Below are positions 15,075 through 22,182 of a stretch of 64,000 nucleotides of DNA, in pieces. The stretch is taken from positions 1 to 64,000 of IMG/VR virus record IMGVR_UViG_3300049846_001293; one strand, given 5' to 3'. This DNA comes from a virus. Every line of letters begins with the position of its first letter. Within the stretch, counting starts at the first letter, position 1. The notes below the pieces were generated by a model. The model was not told the DNA's origin. It saw only the letters and a list, made by a program, of their open reading frames with translations, and made no database searches. Position numbers and translations under genes: made by a program.

Positions 15075-16129
15075 TAGAAATCACTTCCTCCGCCGCCACC
15101 AGAGAATCCACCACCACCGCCAAAGGAATCGGAACTACTGGAAGAACTGTCCGATGAGGAGGATCCATAATATGAGGTATCCGTCGAATACGACGATCGG
15201 CGACGTCGTTCATCCTCTTCGTCTTCACGTTCTCGACGGGCCTTTTCTTCCTTCAACCGACGAACACGAGCTTTCTCTTCGTTGATTTCTCGTTGTTTAG
15301 CCGCTTTCCATTCCTGTTCCTTGCGAAATGCGATTTCGGCGGCCTGTTCTTCCGGTGTCAACGCATCCCATCGTGCCTTTTCTTTTCGTGCAGCTTCAGC
15401 GGCGCGTGCTTCGGCCTGACGACGTTGTTCTTCTGCTTGTCTTCGTACTTTGGCATTGTGTGCCGCCCACATTGCCCGTGTTCGTCGGTCTTCCTCTTCC
15501 TGCAATCGACGTTGCCGGCGAAGCAGAAGTAATCCACAAATGAACAACCCACTGATAATGAACACTGCCCAGATGATGGTAGTGGGATCCATCGGGTCGG
15601 CCGGCACGACCACCGGTGGTGATACGTGTTCTTGCATGAGGGCCGATACTGACGTAACCAAATTCAGCGTGGCCTCTCCATATTTGGAAGCTTGGAACAA
15701 CGTTCGGTTATCACGACACAATGTGCCTGCTTTGCTATCGGTGATGAACCCCTCGGCACCACGACCGGTGCCAATGAAACACTTACCACCGTGATTGGCC
15801 GTTCGTGGCACGATAAGAATGACCACACCAAGGTTTCGTTGTTCCGACCCGATCGCGGCGGACCCACCCACTCGCCACTGCCGACCGGCTGTCATCGCGA
15901 CTTCAGCAGGCAGATAGTCATGGATGTCAGTCAACGTAAGTACGGCAATATCACCACCGATCGTCGCTTGCGTACGTCGTGCAACATCATTCATCGCCGT
16001 AATTTCATTGGGTGCGAACAACCTTGCGGCATCAGTGACGAACGGCGTCGCTGGTGGGATGAGACTGTCCAATTTGGTCTGCGCCGAGGCGGTGGTGGCC
16101 AACAGACCCAACATCCATAACCATTTCAT
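15074..16129 (-). CDS. TPM-domain (YgcG-like) membrane protein
   Basis: 351 residues. A signal peptide (KWLWMLGLLATTASAQ) is followed by a TPM domain, roughly residues 25-165: FVTDAARLFAPNEITAMNDVARR, GGDIAVLTLTDI, GVVILIVPRT and FIGTGRGAEGFITD. A single membrane span (TIIWAVFIISGLFICGLLLL) lies near 185, then a long charged Ala/Glu/Arg coiled coil, a Ser-rich stretch and a Gly-rich end FSGGGGGSDF. That tail is typical of cellular YgcG-type proteins. The domain would face the periplasm or outside, with the coiled coil inside. Function is unknown; envelope modulation, superinfection control or lysis timing are possible. Confidence 0.88.
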   Translation of the reverse strand: MKWLWMLGLLATTASAQTKLDSLIPPATPFVTDAARLFAPNEITAMNDVARRTQATIGGDIAVLTLTDIHDYLPAEVAMTAGRQWRVGGSAAIGSEQRNLGVVILIVPRTANHGGKCFIGTGRGAEGFITDSKAGTLCRDNRTLFQASKYGEATLNLVTSVSALMQEHVSPPVVVPADPMDPTTIIWAVFIISGLFICGLLLLRRQRRLQEEEDRRTRAMWAAHNAKVRRQAEEQRRQAEARAAEAARKEKARWDALTPEEQAAEIAFRKEQEWKAAKQREINEEKARVRRLKEEKARREREDEEDERRRRSSYSTDTSYYGSSSSDSSSSSSDSFGGGGGFSGGGGGSDF

Positions 16130-16386
16130 AATAAATTCCTTATGTATACGATTTTAGAAAGCAGATCATTAAGTTCGGTCACATCTTTCATGAGTTTTTC
16201 ACGTTGACGAATAAGGTTCAGCATCGTTCGATCAAACTCTGTTGTGTCATCATCTTCATTAACCTTGCGACGAGCATAGAAAAGAATCTCATCAATCTTG
16301 TCAAGATTGAGCACATCGTTTTGTTCGATTCGAGAAATCAAACGACGTAATTGTACAAACGTAGGAAGATTTCGTTTACGTATCAC
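16126..16386 (-). CDS. Hypothetical helical protein
   Basis: 86 residues, unrecognised, almost entirely charged helix (TFVQLRRLISRIEQNDVLNLDKIDEIL, then LIRQREKLMKDVTELNDLLSKI). Probably a coiled-coil oligomer. It overlaps the start of the TPM gene by ATGA-type coupling, so it may be made in proportion to that membrane protein. Confidence 0.68.
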   Translation of the reverse strand: MIRKRNLPTFVQLRRLISRIEQNDVLNLDKIDEILFYARRKVNEDDDTTEFDRTMLNLIRQREKLMKDVTELNDLLSKIVYIRNLL

Positions 16387-16730
16387 GATGCTACGTCCTC
16401 TGAGTTGGTTGTGCGTGCGTCATACACTCGGCACGCTTTGTTGTAGGCGCCGATAAGGGTTTTATCAGTTTCTCCGTTGACGGTCCAGTGTCTAGAGGTC
16501 AATTTGTTCGGATCATCAGCATCGAAATATCCATCCGTGTGGTCGATCTTCCACCCACGACTGGCGATAACTGCCATGGGCATCGTGCCTGCGTCTATCG
16601 TATTCAATAGAACCCTGTGTGCATAGTACGCATCTTCTCGCCGGCGGCGTACCATAGCAATTTCATCTCGATGCCACATCAGGCTGATGAGTAGTGCGAA
16701 TGCTAATAGTCCAAAAATCCATGCAAACAT
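16383..16730 (-). CDS. Single-span membrane protein
   Basis: 115 residues. The N-terminus MFAWIFGLLAFALLISLMW is one hydrophobic span, followed by a basic stretch (RRRREDAYYAHR) that would keep the rest in the cytoplasm. The soluble part is polar with no recognised motif. It overlaps the next gene and starts a few bases after the RtcB stop. Confidence 0.72.
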   Translation of the reverse strand: MFAWIFGLLAFALLISLMWHRDEIAMVRRRREDAYYAHRVLLNTIDAGTMPMAVIASRGWKIDHTDGYFDADDPNKLTSRHWTVNGETDKTLIGAYNKACRVYDARTTNSEDVAS

Positions 16731-16733
16731 GAG

Positions 16734-18044
16734 TTAATCCTTGAAAGGGTCAATGACATCATCACCGGCCATCACCACGATGACCGGCTTAAGGGTGTGC
16801 AACACCGTCACGGTGTCGCCCTGTGCGGCCAGAACGTCCGGCAATCGACGATAGGCCTGTGGGGCTTCGTCCAGACCTCCGCCACGGAGAACCACGCCCG
16901 TCGAACGCAGCCACTTCTCCATTTCCTGCGGCGAGATACGGCCGGCATTGATGATCTCACCGGTGATCTTGTGCCGCTTCAACTGACCTGTCTTGCGGTC
17001 ACGCTTGCCAGCCGCTTCCGTTCGGGACATGACACGACCTGCGCCGTGGACCGTAGAATACAATGCGTTACGTTGTAGCGATTCAATGAAGAGTTCATAG
17101 GGTGCTTCGTCCAATGCTGTTTTGCCACAATCGGTTCCCTCCAGAATCACCGCGTCATCACCCATCGAACCGCCAACGAACCCACGCTGACCAGGGAACG
17201 CAGGCGTGGCACCCTTACGAACCACAATGAGTTCTTTGTTGTCGTGCGTTTCCTTCCACGCGAAGTTGTGGTGGTTGTGCACCATGTCGACTTCAGCGCC
17301 ACCGAGGATCTTCACGACCGTGCGAGTAACCCACTCACGGCCGGCGTACGCGTACTGCCCGGCGAGGTTCATCAACGCCCAGTAATCGTCACCGGTTGGT
17401 GTGCCGAGCGTGACCAACGTCTCCACTTCCCGGCTTCGGTCACCCCACGTTCCACCTTGGCCGATGGCTAGGAAGTTCGTCGCAATTGTGTGACCAAGTC
17501 CACGAGAACCGAAATGCACACCAACCCAAAGAGCACCATCGGCTCGATCAACAAAAACATCAACGTAATGATTGCCCGACCCAACTGTACCGAGCTGACG
17601 ACGAGCCTTGTCCAGAAGGTCATCCCGATATCTCCCAATGTTAGGAATCAAATACCACGCTGGGTCCAGAAACAGTGGGTGGTCCACCGGTGCATCATTG
17701 GCCACGTTCGACCGACCAATGCCAAAGCTGATAGCCTGTGCGATCGCATCGGCCAACTTGTTCAGCGTTGGATTGGAATATACGGCATATGGGTTAGCAT
17801 CCATATCCGCGACAGTCATCCCCAACACATCCTGTGCGTTGAGGTTCGTTTTGATCGCGCAGTTACCACATGCGATATCGTATCCGACGCCCGGCACGGA
17901 TACTTGGTTATCATAGGCCGCAACACCACCGACCGGCATGATATAGCCAAAGTGCCCGTCCGCCATCAATGCGGCACGAACGGATTGTGCTCGAATGGCA
18001 TCGAACTGTGCGAGAGTGTTGGAATCGTGTTTACCGAAAATCAT
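16734..18044 (-). CDS. rtcB: RNA-splicing ligase RtcB
   Basis: 436 residues from MIFGKHDSNTL, slightly longer than E. coli RtcB (408). Signature segments are MADGHFGYIMPVGGV, VPGVGYDIACGNCAI (metal Asp and Cys), GSGNHYVDVF near 190, VHFGSRGLGH, HNHHNFAWKE and VHGAGRVMSRTEA with the guanylylated His. It joins 2',3'-cyclic phosphate or 3'-phosphate RNA ends to 5'-OH ends using GTP and Mn2+. In a phage it could repair tRNA cut by anticodon nucleases. The start at 18044 forms ATGA with the previous gene, whereas the longer frame would overlap that gene almost completely. Confidence 0.96.
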   Translation of the reverse strand: MIFGKHDSNTLAQFDAIRAQSVRAALMADGHFGYIMPVGGVAAYDNQVSVPGVGYDIACGNCAIKTNLNAQDVLGMTVADMDANPYAVYSNPTLNKLADAIAQAISFGIGRSNVANDAPVDHPLFLDPAWYLIPNIGRYRDDLLDKARRQLGTVGSGNHYVDVFVDRADGALWVGVHFGSRGLGHTIATNFLAIGQGGTWGDRSREVETLVTLGTPTGDDYWALMNLAGQYAYAGREWVTRTVVKILGGAEVDMVHNHHNFAWKETHDNKELIVVRKGATPAFPGQRGFVGGSMGDDAVILEGTDCGKTALDEAPYELFIESLQRNALYSTVHGAGRVMSRTEAAGKRDRKTGQLKRHKITGEIINAGRISPQEMEKWLRSTGVVLRGGGLDEAPQAYRRLPDVLAAQGDTVTVLHTLKPVIVVMAGDDVIDPFKD

Positions 18045-18235
18045 GGTGTTTTTCCATTCAGTTTTTGCGTTATAGATTCGATGAGGCCCGCCGCGGACCC
18101 GTGATGCAGATGTGAATGTCCACTGCCCAAATACACCGCGGCTTGTGTGCCGCCATTCATCGGTACAATGTGTGTAATCCAATTTAACATGAGGATCATT
18201 GGACCGTGTTCGGTGCTTAATTCAATGTATTTCAT
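18041..18235 (-). CDS. Hypothetical protein upstream of rtcB
   Basis: 64 residues, unrecognised. Beta-rich first half (MKYIELSTEHGPMILMLNWITHIVPM), then AAVYLGSGHSHLHHGS with four His residues that could bind metal, and a helix at the end. Coupled by ATGA to the genes on both sides, which supports it as real. Confidence 0.65.
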   Translation of the reverse strand: MKYIELSTEHGPMILMLNWITHIVPMNGGTQAAVYLGSGHSHLHHGSAAGLIESITQKLNGKTP

Positions 18236-18522
18236 AGACCGAGTTTCTTGGCTACGAAAAGCGTGTGCTTACACGCGCCTTTCTTTTGAATACGAAATCC
18301 CTGGCAGGTACACTTCAATTCATTGCCCCGACGAGACACCGTATGAATGGAGTTACCCTTGGTCGATTGGAACGTTTCTACCGCTTGCCAGACATCACCG
18401 CTGAACGTTGCGTTCTCGATTTCACCCGTCATTGGAGATATCGTCGGCGGCACATACGTGTTAATCTTATCGAGCAGATGTGTGGGCAAAATGAACGAGC
18501 CCAATCGGTCTTTATGCGTCAT
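18232..18522 (-). CDS. SWIM-type zinc finger-like small protein
   Basis: 96 residues from MTHKDRLGSF. The C-terminal part reads LKCTCQGFRIQKKGACKHTLFV, matching the SWIM pattern CxC...CxH. SWIM fingers bind DNA or proteins. The N-terminal region has a Pro-containing linker and no catalytic motif. The start at 18522 was chosen because it forms ATGA with the small membrane-protein gene before it. Confidence 0.72.
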   Translation of the reverse strand: MTHKDRLGSFILPTHLLDKINTYVPPTISPMTGEIENATFSGDVWQAVETFQSTKGNSIHTVSRRGNELKCTCQGFRIQKKGACKHTLFVAKKLGL

Positions 18523-18641
18523 GTGCGTACCCAATTGATGATACGAAGTAATCCGTTGCCCCACACAAGCCACGAAGCTAAAAGGCCAACGATGGCACCG
18601 ATTACGATATCTCGAATAAGAGTTCGTAATTCTCTATCCAT
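18519..18641 (-). CDS. Very small membrane protein
   Basis: 40 residues: MDRELRTLIRDIVIG, then the hydrophobic IVGLLASWLVWGNGLL, ending INWVRT. One membrane span with a charged N-terminus. The ATG overlaps the ligase stop as TAATG and the TGA overlaps the next start as ATGA, which argues strongly for a real gene despite its size. The role is unknown; small phage membrane proteins often act in superinfection or lysis control. Confidence 0.7.
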   Translation of the reverse strand: MDRELRTLIRDIVIGAIVGLLASWLVWGNGLLRIINWVRT

Positions 18642-19744
18642 TAGAATTCGCCTTCCTCACGAACGGTCACACCGACCGGAAACTGCGGCACACGTTCCTT
18701 CTTCGTGATCGTCTGGTATCGAACCGTGAGATACTTGCCAATCAACGACTTTCGCATCTTCCACATTTCTGCACGAACCTCGGTCGAACCTTCCGGCCGT
18801 GCCTTGAACGTGTTGCCTTCCTTCGTGATACATTCGAAGATGGCCAGACCCTTCTCACGACCGTCGCCTTCCAGCACCCCGACGATCTCGAATTCCGAAT
18901 CCACGAAATCCTTGTGCTTCTGCAACTGCGTGGACCGGTGGCCGACATCATAACCCGCCGAATCGTCCCGAACGATGATGCCTTCGTATCCTTCGGCGAC
19001 GAACTGCTTGTGGAACTTCAAGACCTCGGCTTCGTTCTTCGCCGTATACGTCGGAATCACCTTCACGTTCTTGGGCGCGTGCTTCTTGACCAGCGCCTTC
19101 AATACGGCGAGCCGTTCGGAATACGGCGAGTCCAACATGATGTCATATACGATATACGTCAGTTTCTCTGAAATGCCCGGCTTGTAGGACTTCAGCGCCT
19201 GAGCGGTTTCTTCCAGCGGCACGTTGCCGGGCAGGATGAGTTCGCCATCAACGACCTGACCCTCGGTGTCGAACAGTAGATGCTGGACCGCGGGCAGGAC
19301 CATGTCCTTGCCACCACGGGACCAGCATTCTTCGTCCTGTTGCAGCATGCGATTGCCGTCGAGCTTCGGCTGAACGAGGACCGGATATACCAGTGACTTC
19401 TTCCGCTTACTGAACGTCTGCGCGAGCATAGGCAACGGCCGAACGGCCGACACCTTGCCCGGCTCCGTGTATCCCTTGTCCTGTTGCTTCTGTACCATGC
19501 TGCGGAATTCATCACGCGCTTGGTCCTTGGCAGACGTCTCGTTCGCGCGACCGACGTTCTTTGGCGTCGCTTCATATGGATCGCTGAACTGTACCTTGGA
19601 GGTCTTACCGTCCGCAGTGCCCTGCCAATAGGACGTCTGCGTATACCACCGACCTCCCTCGGTAACAATATGGGCCTGCCAGAACTTGTCCTTGCCGGTA
19701 CGGGTCTTGGACACAAGGACGGGAGACGAATGGAAGGTCTTCAT
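18641..19744 (-). CDS. ATP-dependent DNA ligase
   Basis: 367 residues from MKTFHSSPVLV. Motif I YPVLVQPKLDGNRM near residue 132 has the adenylated Lys (KxDG). Later come VVDGELILPG (motif III), GYEGIIVRDDSAGYDVG (motif IV) and LQKHKDFVDSEFEIVG (motif V). The N-terminal 110 residues look like a WGR-type DNA-binding domain (KFWQAHIVTEGGRWYTQTSYW). It seals nicks during replication and repair. A promoter overlapping the previous operon's terminator lies upstream. Confidence 0.93.
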   Translation of the reverse strand: MKTFHSSPVLVSKTRTGKDKFWQAHIVTEGGRWYTQTSYWQGTADGKTSKVQFSDPYEATPKNVGRANETSAKDQARDEFRSMVQKQQDKGYTEPGKVSAVRPLPMLAQTFSKRKKSLVYPVLVQPKLDGNRMLQQDEECWSRGGKDMVLPAVQHLLFDTEGQVVDGELILPGNVPLEETAQALKSYKPGISEKLTYIVYDIMLDSPYSERLAVLKALVKKHAPKNVKVIPTYTAKNEAEVLKFHKQFVAEGYEGIIVRDDSAGYDVGHRSTQLQKHKDFVDSEFEIVGVLEGDGREKGLAIFECITKEGNTFKARPEGSTEVRAEMWKMRKSLIGKYLTVRYQTITKKERVPQFPVGVTVREEGEF

Positions 19745-19779
19745 AGATTCCAGTTTTGAGGTGGTCGGGACTATGCTGA

Positions 19780-19808
19780 AATCTAACACAAAGACCCCTC
19801 GAAATCAA
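19780..19808 (-). promoter_or_regulatory. Sigma70-like promoter of the ligase operon
   Basis: TTGATT (19808-19803), a 17-base spacer and TAGATT (19785-19780). The -35 lies in the loop of the terminator hairpin that precedes it, so termination and initiation overlap. It shares TAGATTTCAG with the promoter at 7032-7060. Confidence 0.48.
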
Positions 19809-19815
19809 GGGGTCT
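19792..19815 (-). terminator. Intrinsic terminator after the Mom-like gene
   Basis: Arms AGACCCCT and AGGGGTCT are a perfect 8-bp stem with an 8-base loop. On the minus strand the stem is followed by TTGTGTT, a modest T tract. It lies 14 bases after the stop of the Mom-like gene. Confidence 0.75.
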
Positions 19816-19828
19816 GAAATGTGAGCAA

Positions 19829-20644
19829 TTAGAAGGTAAAGAACTTGCGAAGCTGCTTCGTACTTTCCAGTTTCCGGGTGTTTGACTTGACCGTCTTGTT
19901 GTGCTGATTGCTGGCAGTGGCATTGTATACAATAGACGGGGTATCGGACCATTCTCCTGTGTCAAGGTCTTGGATCTTCCACTCCAAATCGGCCTGTTTG
20001 GGATATGGCGTGTTCCAATCCATCGGAGACTCTCGGAGCAAGGCCTTCTGTTCTTTCTTGCCACAGGTGAAATAGACGTATCGAAACTGCTTGCCTCGAA
20101 CGTGTTGCCATCCCCGTTGTTTCAGAATCGTTAACGTGGGACGATGGCCGTATTTGGTGGTGGTTTTGTCTCCCATCGTTTGAGAAGTTCGTGGATGTAC
20201 CTTTTCGCCGGTTTCAGCAATATAGAGGTCCGTCCAGATGAATCCACCGTATTTGAAATTGGCCGCTTGATACACATACCCCGGCTTACCCAAAATACCA
20301 TCGGCCCACGTAAACAACACCTTGCACGTGGTATTGTCCTTGATCCATTGAACTACACGGGATAGAAAGATGGACTCGGAATTCTTGGGCATCGACTCAT
20401 CCATGCACATCTTGCCGATCTCATAGTAGTCGGTGCGTTCCAATGATGGAAACAACAATTTAATGGTGTGTACCGGTCGAACACCCCACCCCAATGTCAT
20501 CACCCCGACCAATGTATCATCAATGAACCCGCCGAGATAATGTTCGGTGAGCTTCGGCATGATCTTGCTGTAGTGGTGAGCAAAAATGAGTTCGATAGCC
20601 TGCATCTTATCGATGGGTCGAACTTCCAGTTTCGTGATATCCAT
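19829..20644 (-). CDS. Mom-like DNA-modification acyltransferase (copy 2)
   Basis: 271 residues. The first 160 match the Mom/GNAT-like pattern of phages: VRPIDKMQAIELIFAHHYSK, YLGGFIDDTLVGVMTLGWG, YYEIGKMCMDESMPKNSES and FTWADGILGKPGYVYQAANFKYGGF. Mu Mom adds a modification to adenine in DNA and protects against restriction. The extra C-terminal part (residues 165-271) is basic and Thr/Lys-rich and may bind DNA. It follows a divergent paralogue in the same operon. The target base is not deducible. Confidence 0.75.
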   Translation of the reverse strand: MDITKLEVRPIDKMQAIELIFAHHYSKIMPKLTEHYLGGFIDDTLVGVMTLGWGVRPVHTIKLLFPSLERTDYYEIGKMCMDESMPKNSESIFLSRVVQWIKDNTTCKVLFTWADGILGKPGYVYQAANFKYGGFIWTDLYIAETGEKVHPRTSQTMGDKTTTKYGHRPTLTILKQRGWQHVRGKQFRYVYFTCGKKEQKALLRESPMDWNTPYPKQADLEWKIQDLDTGEWSDTPSIVYNATASNQHNKTVKSNTRKLESTKQLRKFFTF

Positions 20645-21465
20645 TATTTGTTTTGTCTGAGCGTGAACGTGCCGTCACCGACACCTGAAATCCGTTCCAC
20701 CGAAACCACGGTGCCGGTGGAATCAACGGTAATCTTCTGAATCAATTGATCCACCGGTTGTAAACTATCATACCCAATGATAGGCAACTTCAGCAGTTTC
20801 TTCAATCGTTTGGTTTCTTTCTTATCGGTCAAGAAATAAAGATACCGGTGTTTCGCCGTTTCTTCCTTGCGCCAGAACGTGTGACCGATAGCTTGTGCAA
20901 GATTCTCGATTTTCTTGTTCCCGAACCGTTCGCTGACCGACCGACTATGCATCCACGGACCGTCTTCGGCCAATCGAATGCTATAGTCCGGCATGAGTTT
21001 ACTGACGCCACAACCCTGATACAGCCAGTTGGTTGCTTGGTAGATTTTTCCGATGTGGCCCACTTCAGGATCCGCATAACTGATCAACACCTTCACAGCC
21101 GGGTCATTTTCTCGAATCCATTTGAATGATTGACCGATGACATACGATTCTATGTTCTTTCCGTATCCATCATTGATGTGCAACCGAATCAACTCCAATA
21201 CCTCATTCAGTGCCAACACTCCTACTCCACAGATCGAATCGATTGCACGATTGCTGACCGGATGGGCATAGACAATCGTTCCGATCAATGTATCGCCGAG
21301 GTCAAAGAACTTATTGGTATTGCCTTTTGCATACACACCCAACGCATATCGACACCCATTCATATTTTGGGTGTAATGATGGGTTTCGATCCACTCTTTA
21401 GCAACCGATTTATGAATCGGACGAACCGATATTACCGTCGGATCAACATATACATCAGTGGTCAT
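20644..21465 (-). CDS. Mom-like DNA-modification acyltransferase (copy 1)
   Basis: 273 residues. Features shared with its neighbour and with phage Mom proteins are VRPIHKSVAKEWIETHHYTQ, a variable loop, LIGTIVYAHPVS, LNEVLELIRLHINDGYGKN and the signature ISYADPEVGHIGKIYQATNWLYQG near residue 135. The C-terminal region again is basic and different. Overall similarity to the following gene is clear in motifs but low in sequence, so the duplication is old or the two came separately. It could modify a different base or context. Confidence 0.77.
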   Translation of the reverse strand: MTTDVYVDPTVISVRPIHKSVAKEWIETHHYTQNMNGCRYALGVYAKGNTNKFFDLGDTLIGTIVYAHPVSNRAIDSICGVGVLALNEVLELIRLHINDGYGKNIESYVIGQSFKWIRENDPAVKVLISYADPEVGHIGKIYQATNWLYQGCGVSKLMPDYSIRLAEDGPWMHSRSVSERFGNKKIENLAQAIGHTFWRKEETAKHRYLYFLTDKKETKRLKKLLKLPIIGYDSLQPVDQLIQKITVDSTGTVVSVERISGVGDGTFTLRQNK

Positions 21466-21833
21466 GGTTTGATTGACTTCATGATGGATTCGTCTATTTT
21501 CTTGGCTATTTGTTCGGACAAATCCTTAGCCATCATCTTCTCAAGTTTTTTCAATGCTTGTGGATCCCAAAATGATTCTATGTCTTGTGCAAGTTCAACC
21601 GTCCATTTAGCCTTCAATTTTCGTGGTCTATGTTGTGGGACGGACTGCCATTCGAATTGGTCCGGTCCTACATGACCTTTCACTACGATACTGTCAAAAT
21701 ATTTGACATGATCGGGAATGTCCTTCCACGCTACACCGGCTACGCTTGTGATTACACCCGCGACAATTTGCGTATCATTGCCATGTGGATGAAATACTGG
21801 ATACAGAGAACTTACAATAGTCCATTTTTTCAT
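21462..21833 (-). CDS. Unknown protein, paralogue of the preceding gene
   Basis: 123 residues. The N-terminal 60 residues (KKWTIVSSLYPVFHPHGND, IVAGVITSVAGVAWKDIPDHVKYFDSI) align in order with the 21840-22181 product, which has PWEIVS, IAGKIVSVAGVLWIDIPDSAKY. The C-terminal half is a charged helix (LKKLEKMMAKDLSEQIAKKIDE) absent from that paralogue. It overlaps the first Mom-like gene by ATGA. No family recognised; a role alongside DNA modification is inferred from position only. Confidence 0.72.
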   Translation of the reverse strand: MKKWTIVSSLYPVFHPHGNDTQIVAGVITSVAGVAWKDIPDHVKYFDSIVVKGHVGPDQFEWQSVPQHRPRKLKAKWTVELAQDIESFWDPQALKKLEKMMAKDLSEQIAKKIDESIMKSIKP

Positions 21834-21839
21834 ATCATA

Positions 21840-22181
21840 TTAGGGTTTAAGAGAAGAGGATTTTGCCCAGTCGATGTAAAACATCAATCCTGATGGCAGA
21901 TTCATCGGTTGGACCGATATCAGACTTGAGGCTGACAGAGGCGGGAACGCAGTCTTAACATTGGGTATCGCCAGTGGTGATTCAATCCATTGAAAATCGT
22001 CAACGGTAACGCCGGATTTACAAACTAAACCACCGCAATACTTTGCTGAGTCAGGAATATCAATCCATAAGACGCCGGCGACACTGACGATTTTTCCAGC
22101 AATACACACTTTCCGACCACCCTGGACATACACAATTTCCGGTCGAGCCGTGCTTACAATTTCCCATGGAGATTTGATCAT
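21840..22181 (-). CDS. Unknown protein, first of a paralogous pair
   Basis: 113 residues from MIKSPWEIVS. It is beta-rich, with a repeated theme IVYVQGGRKVCIAGKIVSVAGVLW and DDFQWIESPLAIP, and shares the VAGVxWxDIPDxxKY core with the next gene. The start at 22181 comes just after the polymerase stop. Function unknown. Confidence 0.72.
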   Translation of the reverse strand: MIKSPWEIVSTARPEIVYVQGGRKVCIAGKIVSVAGVLWIDIPDSAKYCGGLVCKSGVTVDDFQWIESPLAIPNVKTAFPPLSASSLISVQPMNLPSGLMFYIDWAKSSSLKP

Positions 22182-22182
22182 A

